This document shows positions 1 through 7,705 of a stretch of 15,774 nt of DNA, piece after piece. The notes beneath the pieces were generated by a model that searched no databases, was not told where the DNA came from, and saw only the letters and a program-made list of their open reading frames with translations. The stretch is taken from NCBI GenBank assembly GCA_013213915.1, contig JABSRK010000050.1, positions 1 to 15,774 of the forward strand, written 5' to 3'. Source of the stretch: Planctomycetota bacterium (GTDB lineage: Bacteria; Planctomycetota; GCA-002687715). Numbering within the stretch: position 1 is the first letter of the stretch; each line of letters begins with the position of its first letter. Made by a program: the position numbers and the translations under genes.

Positions 1-1671
1 GTGCTCGGCGCGTGCCTCGTTGAGGGCGTCGAAGATGGTCACCGCCGTGAACCCTTCGGGCCAGGCTCCGTCCACCGAGAACACCTGGGCGCTGGTGGTG
101 AAGCCGGTGTAGGTCGCGCTGGAGACTTCGCCGCCGGCAACCAGCACGTTCTTGTCGCCCAGCAGCGTGGCTGTGTGGAGCGCGCGCGCCTCCGCGAAGT
201 TGATACTCACGAAGGAATCGTCCTCCGGCTTGAACACCACGGCGGTGTTCCAGAGTGCTCCCGTCGCCGGACTGCGTCCGCCCACGATGAGGATCCAGCC
301 GTTCGCCATGCGGGTGACCGTGTGGTCAACGCGCAGCATCATCCCTCCGGGGTCCGAGAGGGTCGTCGTGGCGGGGCCCAGCGGGTCGTAGATCTCGCAT
401 GGCAGTGTCCCCGGGGCGGCCGTCCCATCATCGCCGCCCGCGATGAACACACGCCCGTCGGCGAGGAGCGCACACTCGTGGCTGCTGCGTGCGAAGCCGA
501 GCGTGGCGTTGACGGCGAGGAAGGAGCCGCCGGAAGCGTCCGGTAGGTAGTGCTCGATTGTGTCTTGCACCACCCCGTTCTTGGTGCCCCCGATGATGAT
601 GACCTGGTTGCAAGGCACCCAGCAGGCCGTGTGGTCGACGCGAGCGCCGCCCTGCATCGCGATGTCGGTGGGGGTGACCTGCTCGGTAGGGGAGAAGCGG
701 TAGACGTTGCCCGAGGCGTGTTCCACGGTCGGGCCTGTTCCCTGCGAAGCGCGGCCTCCCGTCGTCAGCACGTTGATGGCGCCGCTGTTCGGATCGATGA
801 AAAACGCGGAGGCGTGGCCCGCGCGCCGGGTCGAGCCCGGGGTCATCGCTCCGGAGAACTGGAGCACGTGGGAGAACGAATTGGCGTCGAACTCGAAGCG
901 GTCCATGGAGTCAAACGCATTCGGACTGCTTGCACCGCCGTCGTAGCCGCCGGCAACCAGCACGTTCAGGCCGGAGCTGCCCGGTGCCGAGCCGCTGCGC
1001 ACGGACGTTGCCGTGTGCCCGGCGCGACCACCGGAACCGCCGGCAGGTGCGCCGGTAGCACTCGGGTCACCTACGCTGGTTCCGCTCGATCCACTCGACG
1101 CCTGACTGGGCGCGCCTGGATAGTTGATGCCGCCGCCGAGCCCACCCGGAGAGTTGGGAATGGTGGTCAGGCCCGCGCTCGAGGGCAGGACCTGGAACAG
1201 GACCGAGCCGGAGATGAAGCCGAGATCGGCGTAGGCATACCACCAGAAGGTGATGGGTGCGCTCGTGACCTCGCCGCCACCTTCCGTCGCCGGCAGGGTC
1301 AGGTTCATGGTCTGGGTCTGTGCCACCGTCACGCTGGGATCGATGCCCGACGCGTTGGCCTGCGTTGCGAGTCCCTGGGGCGTCTGGGACGCCGAGGCGA
1401 GGGCGGAGGACGTTCCGAGGGAATAGGCGTGTGAGGTGTTGTAGACCGTGTTTGGCGGTCCGGAAACGGTGTAGGTCACTCCGATCAGCCCGAACACCGC
1501 GACGAAGTTGTTGTTCACTGACGTGACGTTGGCGCGGATCTGACCACCCGTTGGTGGTCCTCCGCCTCCGCCTCCGCCTCCGCCACCGCCACCGCCACTA
1601 CAACCGGTGCCGAAGATGACGAGGCTCACCGCGAGGGTAAGTGTCAGCGTCCTGATTGCCGGACGGGGCAT
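1..1671 (-). CDS. Kelch-repeat lipoprotein, 3' end missing
   Basis: This gene is open from an ATG at 1671 to the left edge (557 codons, no stop seen). A clear Shine-Dalgarno, GGGAGGAA at 1678-1685, supports the start. The N-terminus is a short basic stretch and a hydrophobic segment ending in Cys24 (GTGCS), a lipoprotein-like signal with a weak lipobox (Gly at -3). A 13-Gly run follows (residues 26-38). Residues about 45-190 form an unrecognised, probably beta-rich domain, then a Gly/Ser/Pro linker. From about residue 230 there are at least six kelch-type blades, each with a hydrophobic strand ending in Gly-Gly; the doublets are at 241-242, 305-306, 361-362, 412-413, 464-465 and 513-514, a period of about 50-60. 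Kelch motifs fold into beta-propellers that bind proteins or glycans, or form galactose-oxidase-like scaffolds. The sequence shows an outer-surface propeller; its ligand is unknown. A catalytic domain downstream cannot be excluded. Confidence 0.88.
   Translation of the reverse strand, partial: MPRPAIRTLTLTLAVSLVIFGTGCSGGGGGGGGGGGGGPPTGGQIRANVTSVNNNFVAVFGLIGVTYTVSGPPNTVYNTSHAYSLGTSSALASASQTPQGLATQANASGIDPSVTVAQTQTMNLTLPATEGGGEVTSAPITFWWYAYADLGFISGSVLFQVLPSSAGLTTIPNSPGGLGGGINYPGAPSQASSGSSGTSVGDPSATGAPAGGSGGRAGHTATSVRSGSAPGSSGLNVLVAGGYDGGASSPNAFDSMDRFEFDANSFSHVLQFSGAMTPGSTRRAGHASAFFIDPNSGAINVLTTGGRASQGTGPTVEHASGNVYRFSPTEQVTPTDIAMQGGARVDHTACWVPCNQVIIIGGTKNGVVQDTIEHYLPDASGGSFLAVNATLGFARSSHECALLADGRVFIAGGDDGTAAPGTLPCEIYDPLGPATTTLSDPGGMMLRVDHTVTRMANGWILIVGGRSPATGALWNTAVVFKPEDDSFVSINFAEARALHTATLLGDKNVLVAGGEVSSATYTGFTTSAQVFSVDGAWPEGFTAVTIFDALNEARAEH
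1561..1596 (-). repeat. In-frame hexanucleotide microsatellite encoding poly-Gly
   Basis: On the plus strand there are four perfect TCCGCC units (1561-1584) followed by two ACCGCC units (1585-1596). On the coding strand these are GGCGGA and GGCGGT units that encode Gly-Gly pairs directly after the lipidation cysteine of the kelch protein. Gain or loss of a unit would stay in frame and only change the linker length. The G-rich coding strand carries many closely spaced GG runs. Confidence 0.85.
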
Positions 1672-1757
1672 GAGTCGTTCCTCCCAACCGCTACCAATGA
1701 CGTCCCACCGACGGCACAAGTCCGGAGGTGTTTCCGGGATTTCCCTATTCCCTAAGT

Positions 1758-1786
1758 TGGCACCAACAGACCGTAAGGTCTGGCCA
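1758..1786 (-). promoter_or_regulatory. Structured 5' leader hairpin of the kelch gene
   Basis: A perfect inverted repeat, CAGACC-GTAA-GGTCTG, lies at 1767-1782. It is enclosed by a further 4-bp stem (TGGC at 1758-1761 with GCCA at 1783-1786), with a 5-nt bulge at 1762-1766. The promoter just upstream would start transcription near 1786, so the kelch mRNA would begin at this stem-loop, about 85 nt before the Shine-Dalgarno. It could stabilise the 5' end, bind a regulator, or act as an operator in DNA. It does not match a riboswitch that I can name. Confidence 0.5.
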
Positions 1787-1792
1787 GGCACT

Positions 1793-1821
1793 TTTTTACG
1801 CGGAGGTCCCGGAAGCGTCAA
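1793..1821 (-). promoter_or_regulatory. Sigma70-type promoter of the kelch lipoprotein gene
   Basis: On the minus strand there is TTGACG (-35; 1821-1816), a spacer of exactly 17 bp, and TAAAAA (-10; 1798-1793). The -35 matches consensus in 5 of 6 positions and the -10 in 4 of 6. The predicted transcription start is near 1786, giving a 5' untranslated region of about 115 nt. This is the best-formed promoter in the window. Confidence 0.6.
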
Positions 1822-2005
1822 TGTCTAAACCCAAAGTCGTCTTGCCCGCGGGCGGGGCGGCACGACGTGCTCGTTCTTGCGGATTCCTGCAGGACCTTGC
1901 GGGGATCGCTGGCAGGATTCATCCGCGGGCGTCGACCCTTCAGGTGTACAGGGTTCTCCCTCCCTCGGGGTCGTATCAACGCCGTGCCTCGCGGGGTACA
2001 CGCCG

Positions 2006-2011
2006 TATGAT
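2006..2011 (+). promoter_or_regulatory. -10 box for a possible leaderless ligase transcript
   Basis: TATGAT matches the -10 consensus in 5 of 6 positions. Standard geometry puts +1 seven nucleotides past the box, at 2018, which is the A of the chosen ATG. No Shine-Dalgarno precedes that ATG, as expected for a leaderless message. The region 17 bp upstream shows no recognisable -35, so the promoter call is tentative. Confidence 0.4.
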
Positions 2012-2017
2012 CGTTAC

Positions 2018-4699
2018 ATGGTAGCGGAGAGCTTGAGCCCATTGGAAGGGCAACTCCCGCCTGGCCGAGGTGTCGTGGACACTCGCGGTGATGGCGCACT
2101 GTCGGAAGTCGGTTGGTCGGCATACGTTCGAGGCCTCGCACTGGCGCTCTGCGCCGTGTTTCTGGCGTGCGCGCCGCTCTGCTACGACCGCCAACTCCAC
2201 GACGCGTTCCAGTTACCGAAGCGCACGCTTTTTGTCACGGTGGCTCTTGCCGGGGCTGGTGTGGTCCTGCTCTGCCAAGCGAGGAGGCGGCTGACAGTAC
2301 CCGTTGAATCGTTGCTTTTGGTCACGTTCTTGGCCGTGGCCCTCCTGGGCCTTGTTGCGGCCACGGCTCCCGAACAGGGGGCGGCACCTCTCCGCGACGT
2401 TCTCGCGCTCGGTTGCTGGTGGCTGCTCGGATTCTTCCTGATCCGCCGTGATCAGGACCTGGCCTGGGTGCTCGGCGGTGTGGCGGTGGCAGCGGCCGTG
2501 ACGGCGAGGCTCGGTGTCCTCCAGGCCCAGGGTGTCCATACCTGGGAGGCGATCCCGGAGCTGCGCTTTGTCGCCGAGACCTTGGGGTTCGGGTACCCGG
2601 ATCGGCCGCGTATTTTCGAACTTCTACCGGCGTCGTTCGATCCCCCCGGCTCGGTTGCCGGTCACGTCAATGTCGTGGCCGAGACGGTCCTCGTCGGGTT
2701 TCTGGCGACCGTCGGCCTCCTGGCGACGGCGGTACGGCGTGCGTGGGTGAGGGTGGGCACGGCATGCCTCGGCTGGAGTGCCCTGTCGCTGATCCTGGTC
2801 TCCATGCTGTGGACCGACGCCCACCTGTTGCTGGTATCGGGGAGCCGTGCCGCCTGGCTCGCCGGCGCCCTGGGTGCGAGCGTTCTCGCTCTGCTCGCCT
2901 GGAGGGATCTCGGGTCGGTCCACCGGCGCAAGCGGGTCGCCGTCTTCGGGGGTGGTGGGCTCGTTCTGCTCCTGATCGCGTTCCTCTGCGCGGCGCCCTT
3001 CATCCCGGTCACCGGTCGCGCCGAGAATCGCGACGCCACCCTCTGGAGTCGCGTCGCCGAGGCATTCGACTGGTCGTCCGGAACCGAGCACGAGCGCACC
3101 GTTCTGTGGGGGAACACCCTGCAGATGGTCAGTGACAACCCGGTGCTCGGCGTCGGCGCAGGAAACTGGAAGATCGAGTATCCGGCCTATGCGCATAGCA
3201 TCCGTCCCCACCCGGCTGACCGATTCAGCCTGTCGCGACAGCCGGAACGGACGCACTCCGAGCCGCTGCAACTGCTCGCGGAGACCGGCTTTTTCGGTGC
3301 GCTCGCCATGGGCGCGTTCTTCCTGGTCGCGCTCCGGCGCCTGGCCCGCCGGGCACTTCCCGGCGGCGCGACATCCCCTCTCAGGCGCGCCGCGGGCGCA
3401 TGCGTCGTGGCCGTACTCGTCCTCTCTCTTTTCGCGTTTCCTATCCAGTTGTCCGTCACGGGCTCGGTCACCTTCTTGTTGTTGGGCGCCGCTGCCGGGC
3501 TCGAGTTTGCGCGTCGCGGGTCAGGGGGCCTCGGGGTTTCGCGGCCTTTGCTCGCGGCGGTCGGAGCGCTGCTCCTCGTTTGTTGCGTGCTGGCCGCGTT
3601 CGACCTGAACGGCCAGACAAAAGCGAGCGCGGCGTACTGGATGGCGAGGCACGATCGCTACGCCGCGCGCATGCCGGTGAAGGACCGATCAGCGGTGCCC
3701 CTCACGGATCGCGAATTGCTTCAGCGTGCCCACGACCGCCTGGACGCAGCGACGTCTCGGGAGCCGTCCAACTACCTGTACCACTTCAAGCGCGCTCAGT
3801 GCCTGTGGGACCTGGGCCTGGGCGACGACGCGCTGTCGGCCTTCGACCGAGTCCTCGAATTGCATCCGAATCTCGTGCAGGCGATGTTGCTGAAAGCGCA
3901 ACTGCACCAGCGCATCGGTCGCCAGTCGGATCTCGCCGGGGCTTACGATCTCATCTTCGAACGCGCCTTCGGCATCATGCCGCGGTCGCCCGAGGTGCGG
4001 TTTGCGTGCGGCCAGCACTTGATGCTGATGGCGGAGCGTGTTCCCGAGCACGCCGACGAGTACCGTGCCAACGCGGTCAAGTTCTTCGAGTACGCCGCCG
4101 ACCCGGACGTGCGAGAATATGCACCTGAGGCCCGGGTCGCGCTCGCGTCAGCCATGCTCGAGAACGGCAATCCGCTCGGCGAGATCGTCGACGTCATGGC
4201 GCTCGCTGAGCGGGATGCCACGAGGAACGCGGACCTCCTGGCGCGTTGCGCGCGGTTCTACTCCGACCCCAGGCTCGTCTCCCTCAGCGGCGGAGCCCTG
4301 TTCGGGCCGGCAGGAGTGAAGACGCAGGCAACCTGGCAACGCGTCCTCGATATGACGCGGGGTCGGCATCCGGAGGCCCTCAACGAGACGATCCTGGCCC
4401 CCTGGTATCGTTGGCGGAGCCGTAACAGGACAGGGGAAAAGCCCGATCTCAAGCCCGCTGTGAACCGGCTACGGGCCCATCTGAAGAGTGATCCGCGGGT
4501 CCTCTTTCCCCGGTACCACCTGGCGCTGCTCTTGGAGGATCTCGGGCGCAAGGGAGAGGCCCGCATGGAATGGGGCAATCTCTACCGATACGTTCAGGGG
4601 GGTGGACGCATCTCGACCTTCTGGAAGAAGAAGATCATCTTCGAGGCAGGGGAGGCGAGCCGTAGACTGGTGGGGAACGTGCCCGGCGGGAAAAAATGA
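2018..4699 (+). CDS. O-antigen ligase-like polytopic membrane protein with C-terminal TPR domain
   Basis: The protein has 893 residues from the ATG at 2018. Residues about 35-530 contain roughly ten or more hydrophobic segments separated by short basic loops. The large loop after about residue 340 carries the signature of the O-antigen ligase/polymerase (Wzy/WaaL-like) superfamily: an ERTVLWGNTL helix from residue 359, NPVLGVGAGNW from 374, then HSEPLQLLAETGFFG from 413, where the family usually has an HN or HS dipeptide. Residues about 565-893 are soluble and TPR-like: EPSNYLYHFKRAQCL with the following helix pair near 583-640, and RYHLALLLEDLG near 830. Family knowledge suggests transfer or polymerisation of a lipid-linked glycan at the periplasmic face, with TPRs as a protein-binding module. 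The substrate is not known, and no glycosyltransferase cluster lies in view. The stop overlaps the next gene by 4 nt. Confidence 0.82.
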   Translation: MVAESLSPLEGQLPPGRGVVDTRGDGALSEVGWSAYVRGLALALCAVFLACAPLCYDRQLHDAFQLPKRTLFVTVALAGAGVVLLCQARRRLTVPVESLLLVTFLAVALLGLVAATAPEQGAAPLRDVLALGCWWLLGFFLIRRDQDLAWVLGGVAVAAAVTARLGVLQAQGVHTWEAIPELRFVAETLGFGYPDRPRIFELLPASFDPPGSVAGHVNVVAETVLVGFLATVGLLATAVRRAWVRVGTACLGWSALSLILVSMLWTDAHLLLVSGSRAAWLAGALGASVLALLAWRDLGSVHRRKRVAVFGGGGLVLLLIAFLCAAPFIPVTGRAENRDATLWSRVAEAFDWSSGTEHERTVLWGNTLQMVSDNPVLGVGAGNWKIEYPAYAHSIRPHPADRFSLSRQPERTHSEPLQLLAETGFFGALAMGAFFLVALRRLARRALPGGATSPLRRAAGACVVAVLVLSLFAFPIQLSVTGSVTFLLLGAAAGLEFARRGSGGLGVSRPLLAAVGALLLVCCVLAAFDLNGQTKASAAYWMARHDRYAARMPVKDRSAVPLTDRELLQRAHDRLDAATSREPSNYLYHFKRAQCLWDLGLGDDALSAFDRVLELHPNLVQAMLLKAQLHQRIGRQSDLAGAYDLIFERAFGIMPRSPEVRFACGQHLMLMAERVPEHADEYRANAVKFFEYAADPDVREYAPEARVALASAMLENGNPLGEIVDVMALAERDATRNADLLARCARFYSDPRLVSLSGGALFGPAGVKTQATWQRVLDMTRGRHPEALNETILAPWYRWRSRNRTGEKPDLKPAVNRLRAHLKSDPRVLFPRYHLALLLEDLGRKGEARMEWGNLYRYVQGGGRISTFWKKKIIFEAGEASRRLVGNVPGGKK

Positions 4700-5079
4700 C
4701 GCTCAAGAACACGTACGTCCTGGCGTTCGGTGCGCTGATGGTCCTGGGAGCCGCGGTCCCGCTGATTGCCCAGACCGATCTCACCCGTCCGCCCGTAACC
4801 GCCAACAAGAAGGCCGCGGAGGAGTTGAAGGGCGTCGATCTCGAGGGGGTCCGGGCGGCGCCCGACGGGAAGCCCGGCCTGCCCACGCTCCCGGTGCCGC
4901 GCAGCGACGACAAGGACCTGTCAGGCGACCTCGTCACTTCGGCCGAGAGTGCCAAGGAGCTCGTCGGACGCCACCTCCCGAAGTCCGAGGGCGGCCAGTA
5001 CCTGCTCGCCGCCTGCATCGGTTTCGGTGCACTCGGAGCCCTGGTGATCGGCTGGGCGTTGAGTCGGAAGCGGCGGTAG
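4696..5079 (+). CDS. Small exported protein with C-terminal membrane anchor, unknown function
   Basis: I do not recognise a family. The protein has 127 residues. Its ATG lies inside the ATGA overlap with the stop of the ligase-like gene (4696-4699), so the two are almost certainly co-transcribed and translationally coupled; GGCGGG at 4685-4690 can serve as ribosome site. Residues 1-25 look like a Sec signal peptide (MTLKNT, hydrophobic core, cleavage probably after LIA). Residues about 27-100 are hydrophilic and rich in Pro, Lys and Asp, with no cysteine. Residues about 101-122 form one hydrophobic helix followed by SRKRR at the very end. That is the layout of a single-pass anchored protein, and it resembles C-terminal sorting tails (helix then basic cluster), although no PEP or LPXTG motif precedes the helix. 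The context suggests an accessory factor for the ligase-like protein. Confidence 0.78.
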   Translation: MTLKNTYVLAFGALMVLGAAVPLIAQTDLTRPPVTANKKAAEELKGVDLEGVRAAPDGKPGLPTLPVPRSDDKDLSGDLVTSAESAKELVGRHLPKSEGGQYLLAACIGFGALGALVIGWALSRKRR

Positions 5080-5147
5080 GGGCACCCCCCATTCGAGCCT
5101 TCCGTGCCGCCGGCCCGGACTCGCGCCCCATTCAGTTGGCCGCCCGC

Positions 5148-7694
5148 TCAGTTCTTCAGGTGCTTGGACGGCATCAGGAGCGTAGCGTTGAGGAACAGCC
5201 GTGTCAGGCCGCGCCAGGCGCCGCGGAAGTTCGGGTCGTCGGCGAACAGCACGAATGCACCGCGTCCCCGGCCTTCGACAGACAGGTAGGCGCGGCCCTG
5301 GAGTGCCTTGGAGTGCTCGGTGTTGACGTAGCCCGAGATGGGGTCGGCCTCGACGAAGAGACCGACGTGGGTGCCGGGCCCCTTCGGATCGAAGGAGCGT
5401 GTGCTGCTATGGAAGGCTGCGATCTCGGCGCGGTATCCGAAGCTCAGTGGGTGCGCGGGGTCGAGTTCGACGCGAAAGATCGAGCCCGGTTGTTGCCGTT
5501 TACGCCGGTGCGCCTCGCGGTCCTCGGTCCACTTCGGCCGCGGTTCCTCTTTTGCCTCCTTGGCGCCTTCCTTGGCCTTCTTTTCGGTCTTGTGGCTGAT
5601 CGAGCTGCCCCCCTCGCCGCACAGGGAGAACGCCGCTCTGCCGAAGCCGACGACGATGCCACCCGAAGAGGCGAAGCTCGAGAGCTTCTTTCTGGCCTCC
5701 GCAGAAACGGAGGCCTCAGGAACCACCACGACGGTGAAATCGTCGAGATCGAGATCTGCCACGGATTTCAGGGGGACGTACGAGTACGGCACGTCCAGAA
5801 CCTGATCGAGGACGAATCGCGTCGCGCCGAAGCTCGTGCTGCTGGTGCCCTCGCCGCCACACAGGGCGATGCGGGGACGGACGACCGGTGCGATGGACTG
5901 GGAGCTGAGGTCGATGCCCTTCTCCGTGAAGCCCGAAGCGGCGGGGTGGAAGGTGACGCCCCGCGCCTTGGCGATGGCCTCCAGTCGGTCGCCGATGTGG
6001 GGGCTGTTTTCGCTCCTGCGTATGACGAGCGTGCCGCGCTCGTGGGACCGCCCGTCGAGGGTGAAGGCCTTGCGCGCCGAGCGGACCTTGACGCCCGAGC
6101 GCAACAGGTCGACCAGCGCCTCCAGCCCGCCGCGGGTGTCGTAGGCGCACAGCCAGGCGACCTTCGCCTCGCCGGGTGCCACCCGTCCCGGTCGCGTGCC
6201 CACGGTTTCGACCGTGGACGTGGGGACGCCGACCTCCACGGGGGACTGGAACGCCGACACGCCGTAGGCGAGGGGGAGGCTCCACGCCGACACGTCGTAG
6301 AAGAACAGTTCACGGATCTCCGCCCGTGGTTCGAGCAGGGTCTTCGCCAGGCGCTTCAACGGCTGCGCCAGATCGATGACGTACGTGCCCGTGTCGAAGG
6401 TACGGTCGAGCTGCTCCTTGCCGAGGGCGTCGGTGACTTTGGGAAGCGTGACCGGCGCGTCGGTGCGGCGGACCTCGATGCCCTGGAGCAGCAGCGTGTT
6501 GACGAGGGCGTCGACGCGTCCGGGGTCGGATCCGAGGGGTAGCAGGAACGACCGGATCGGGCCCGTGCGCCCCTCCTCCACGGCGGATGCCCGGAATTGC
6601 TGATAGTCACCCATGAACTCCCGCCGTCCTTCGACGGCGGTGCGAATGGTCGCGTAGGACGCGACTTCATGGTGCTCGAGTCGCTGCTTGAGTGTCAGCA
6701 CTGTGCGGTCGCGGCGACGAACGGCCGCGCCGGCGCGGCTGTGGCCTCCCTGCTCATACGTCATCCCGATGGCCCCGCTGAAGCTCGGCCACGAGTCGCC
6801 ATATCCGGGATAGAAGAGGTCGAAGGACTCGGCGGTGTAATACCCCCAGCCACGCTCGTCGAAGGCTCGCGCGTTGCCGCGCCCGAACCGTTCGCCCCAC
6901 TTGAGGGTGTGCTCGGGGAGGTTGGCGTTGATCGGCTTCTCGGCCGGGAAGAAGAAGTAGTTGCTCTCGAACCCCATCTCGTGGAAGTCAACGTGGACCT
7001 GGGGCGTCCAGGCCACGAAGTGCGGAAGGCGGCTCCGGGTCTCGGCCTGCGTCGCGAACGCCCAGTCGCGGTTCAGATCGAAGTACCAGTGATTGGAGCG
7101 TCCGCCGGGCCATGGCTCGCGATGCTCCATGGACTGGGGGTCTGCATCCGGCTGGCGGCCCTTGACGCCGTTGTACCAGTAAGCGTAGCGGTCGCGTCCG
7201 TCGGGGTTGATGCACGGATCGATGATCGTGATCGCCTCGTCAAGCCACTTGGTGGTCTCGTCGTCGCCCGCCGTCGTCAGGCGGTGGATGACGTTCATGG
7301 CGGCCTCGGACGGCGACGGTTCGTTGCCGTGGACGTTGTACGACAGCCAGACCACGACCGGCGCCGTGTTGATGAGCGCTGCTGCGTCCTCGCCGTCGGC
7401 GAGTCGTCGCGGGTCGGCGATCTTCGCCTTCGCGGCTCGGATCTCGTCCATGCGTGCGTGGTTCTTCGGAGATGTCACCACGAGGTAGAGCAGGGGACGC
7501 CCCTCGGCGGTCCTGCCGTACTCGGTCAGGGTGACGCGGTCTGAGCGCTCGGCCGCGAGCCGGGTGTAAGTCACGAGGTTCGCGTGCAGGGTGAAGCGTG
7601 ATCCCAGGTCATAGCCGAGGTGTTCTCCGGGGCTCGGAAGGGCCTGGGCCGTGAGTGACGATGGGAGAAGGAGCAGCAAGATGAGGCGCGACAT
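5148..7694 (-). CDS. Secreted M14-family zinc carboxypeptidase with C-terminal amidotransferase-like domain
   Basis: The protein has 848 residues from the ATG at 7694, chosen because AGGA lies 7 nt upstream; the in-frame GTG at 7700 sits too close to that site. Residues 1-18 form a signal peptide. The M14 domain spans about 20-400. It shows HGNEP with zinc ligands His122 and Glu125, then DPCINPDGRDRY, then FDLNRDW, HVDFHEMG (third zinc ligand probably His238, alternatively His234) and MTYEQGG with the catalytic Glu314. All key positions are present, so an active metallocarboxypeptidase is expected, cutting C-terminal residues from peptides or peptidoglycan-like substrates outside the cytoplasm. 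Residues about 600-700 resemble a class I glutamine-amidotransferase-like fold, often seen after this M14 type and usually without the catalytic triad. A Lys/Glu-rich segment lies near 695-720. A signal sequence and no membrane segment imply a periplasmic or secreted enzyme. Confidence 0.9.
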   Translation of the reverse strand: MSRLILLLLLPSSLTAQALPSPGEHLGYDLGSRFTLHANLVTYTRLAAERSDRVTLTEYGRTAEGRPLLYLVVTSPKNHARMDEIRAAKAKIADPRRLADGEDAAALINTAPVVVWLSYNVHGNEPSPSEAAMNVIHRLTTAGDDETTKWLDEAITIIDPCINPDGRDRYAYWYNGVKGRQPDADPQSMEHREPWPGGRSNHWYFDLNRDWAFATQAETRSRLPHFVAWTPQVHVDFHEMGFESNYFFFPAEKPINANLPEHTLKWGERFGRGNARAFDERGWGYYTAESFDLFYPGYGDSWPSFSGAIGMTYEQGGHSRAGAAVRRRDRTVLTLKQRLEHHEVASYATIRTAVEGRREFMGDYQQFRASAVEEGRTGPIRSFLLPLGSDPGRVDALVNTLLLQGIEVRRTDAPVTLPKVTDALGKEQLDRTFDTGTYVIDLAQPLKRLAKTLLEPRAEIRELFFYDVSAWSLPLAYGVSAFQSPVEVGVPTSTVETVGTRPGRVAPGEAKVAWLCAYDTRGGLEALVDLLRSGVKVRSARKAFTLDGRSHERGTLVIRRSENSPHIGDRLEAIAKARGVTFHPAASGFTEKGIDLSSQSIAPVVRPRIALCGGEGTSSTSFGATRFVLDQVLDVPYSYVPLKSVADLDLDDFTVVVVPEASVSAEARKKLSSFASSGGIVVGFGRAAFSLCGEGGSSISHKTEKKAKEGAKEAKEEPRPKWTEDREAHRRKRQQPGSIFRVELDPAHPLSFGYRAEIAAFHSSTRSFDPKGPGTHVGLFVEADPISGYVNTEHSKALQGRAYLSVEGRGRGAFVLFADDPNFRGAWRGLTRLFLNATLLMPSKHLKN

Positions 7695-7701
7695 GCGCAC
7701 A

Positions 7702-7705
7702 TCCT
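7702..7705 (-). promoter_or_regulatory. Ribosome binding site that fixes the M14 peptidase start
   Basis: AGGA on the minus strand lies 7 nt before the ATG at 7694 but only 1 nt before the GTG at 7700. The spacing favours the ATG and removes two residues from the longest reading frame. Confidence 0.6.

Larger units (their letters stand above)
1672..2017. other. Divergent intergenic region
   Basis: This 346-bp region separates the minus-strand kelch gene from the plus-strand ligase-like gene. It holds the kelch Shine-Dalgarno (1678-1685), the leader stem-loop (1758-1786), the kelch promoter (1793-1821) and, next to the ligase ATG, a TATGAT box (2006-2011). A short inverted repeat, GCACG-A-CGTGC, lies at 1860-1870. 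The plus reading frame stays open upstream to a TTG at 1877, but the encoded 47 residues have no signal-peptide character and no Shine-Dalgarno, so I treat them as non-coding. I saw no RNA gene. Confidence 0.6.

Noticed and set aside
1..1434. Long plus-strand frames at 1-546 and 550-1434
   Set aside because: They are antisense to the kelch lipoprotein gene. Their composition (Arg/Gly/Ala-rich, no domain) is what GC-rich antisense frames give, whereas the minus strand shows a signal peptide and regular kelch repeats.
1767..1797. Plus-strand intrinsic terminator (hairpin then six T)
   Set aside because: The T-run starts 9 nt after the stem, and no plus-strand gene lies upstream to terminate. 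The T-run is better explained as the minus-strand -10 box.
1877..2017. 47-codon N-terminal extension of the ligase-like protein from a TTG
   Set aside because: There is no ribosome site, the residues are not membrane- or signal-like, and the ATG at 2018 sits at the expected place relative to the -10 box.
5080..5147. Inverted repeat GGCAC...GTGCC between the convergent genes as a bidirectional terminator
   Set aside because: The stem is only 5 bp with an 18-nt loop (5081-5108) and there is no T-run on either strand.
4488..6542. 684-codon plus-strand frame
   Set aside because: It runs through the end of the ligase-like gene, the small gene and the antisense of the M14 peptidase. It shows no recognisable domain and is dominated by Arg, Ala and Gly.
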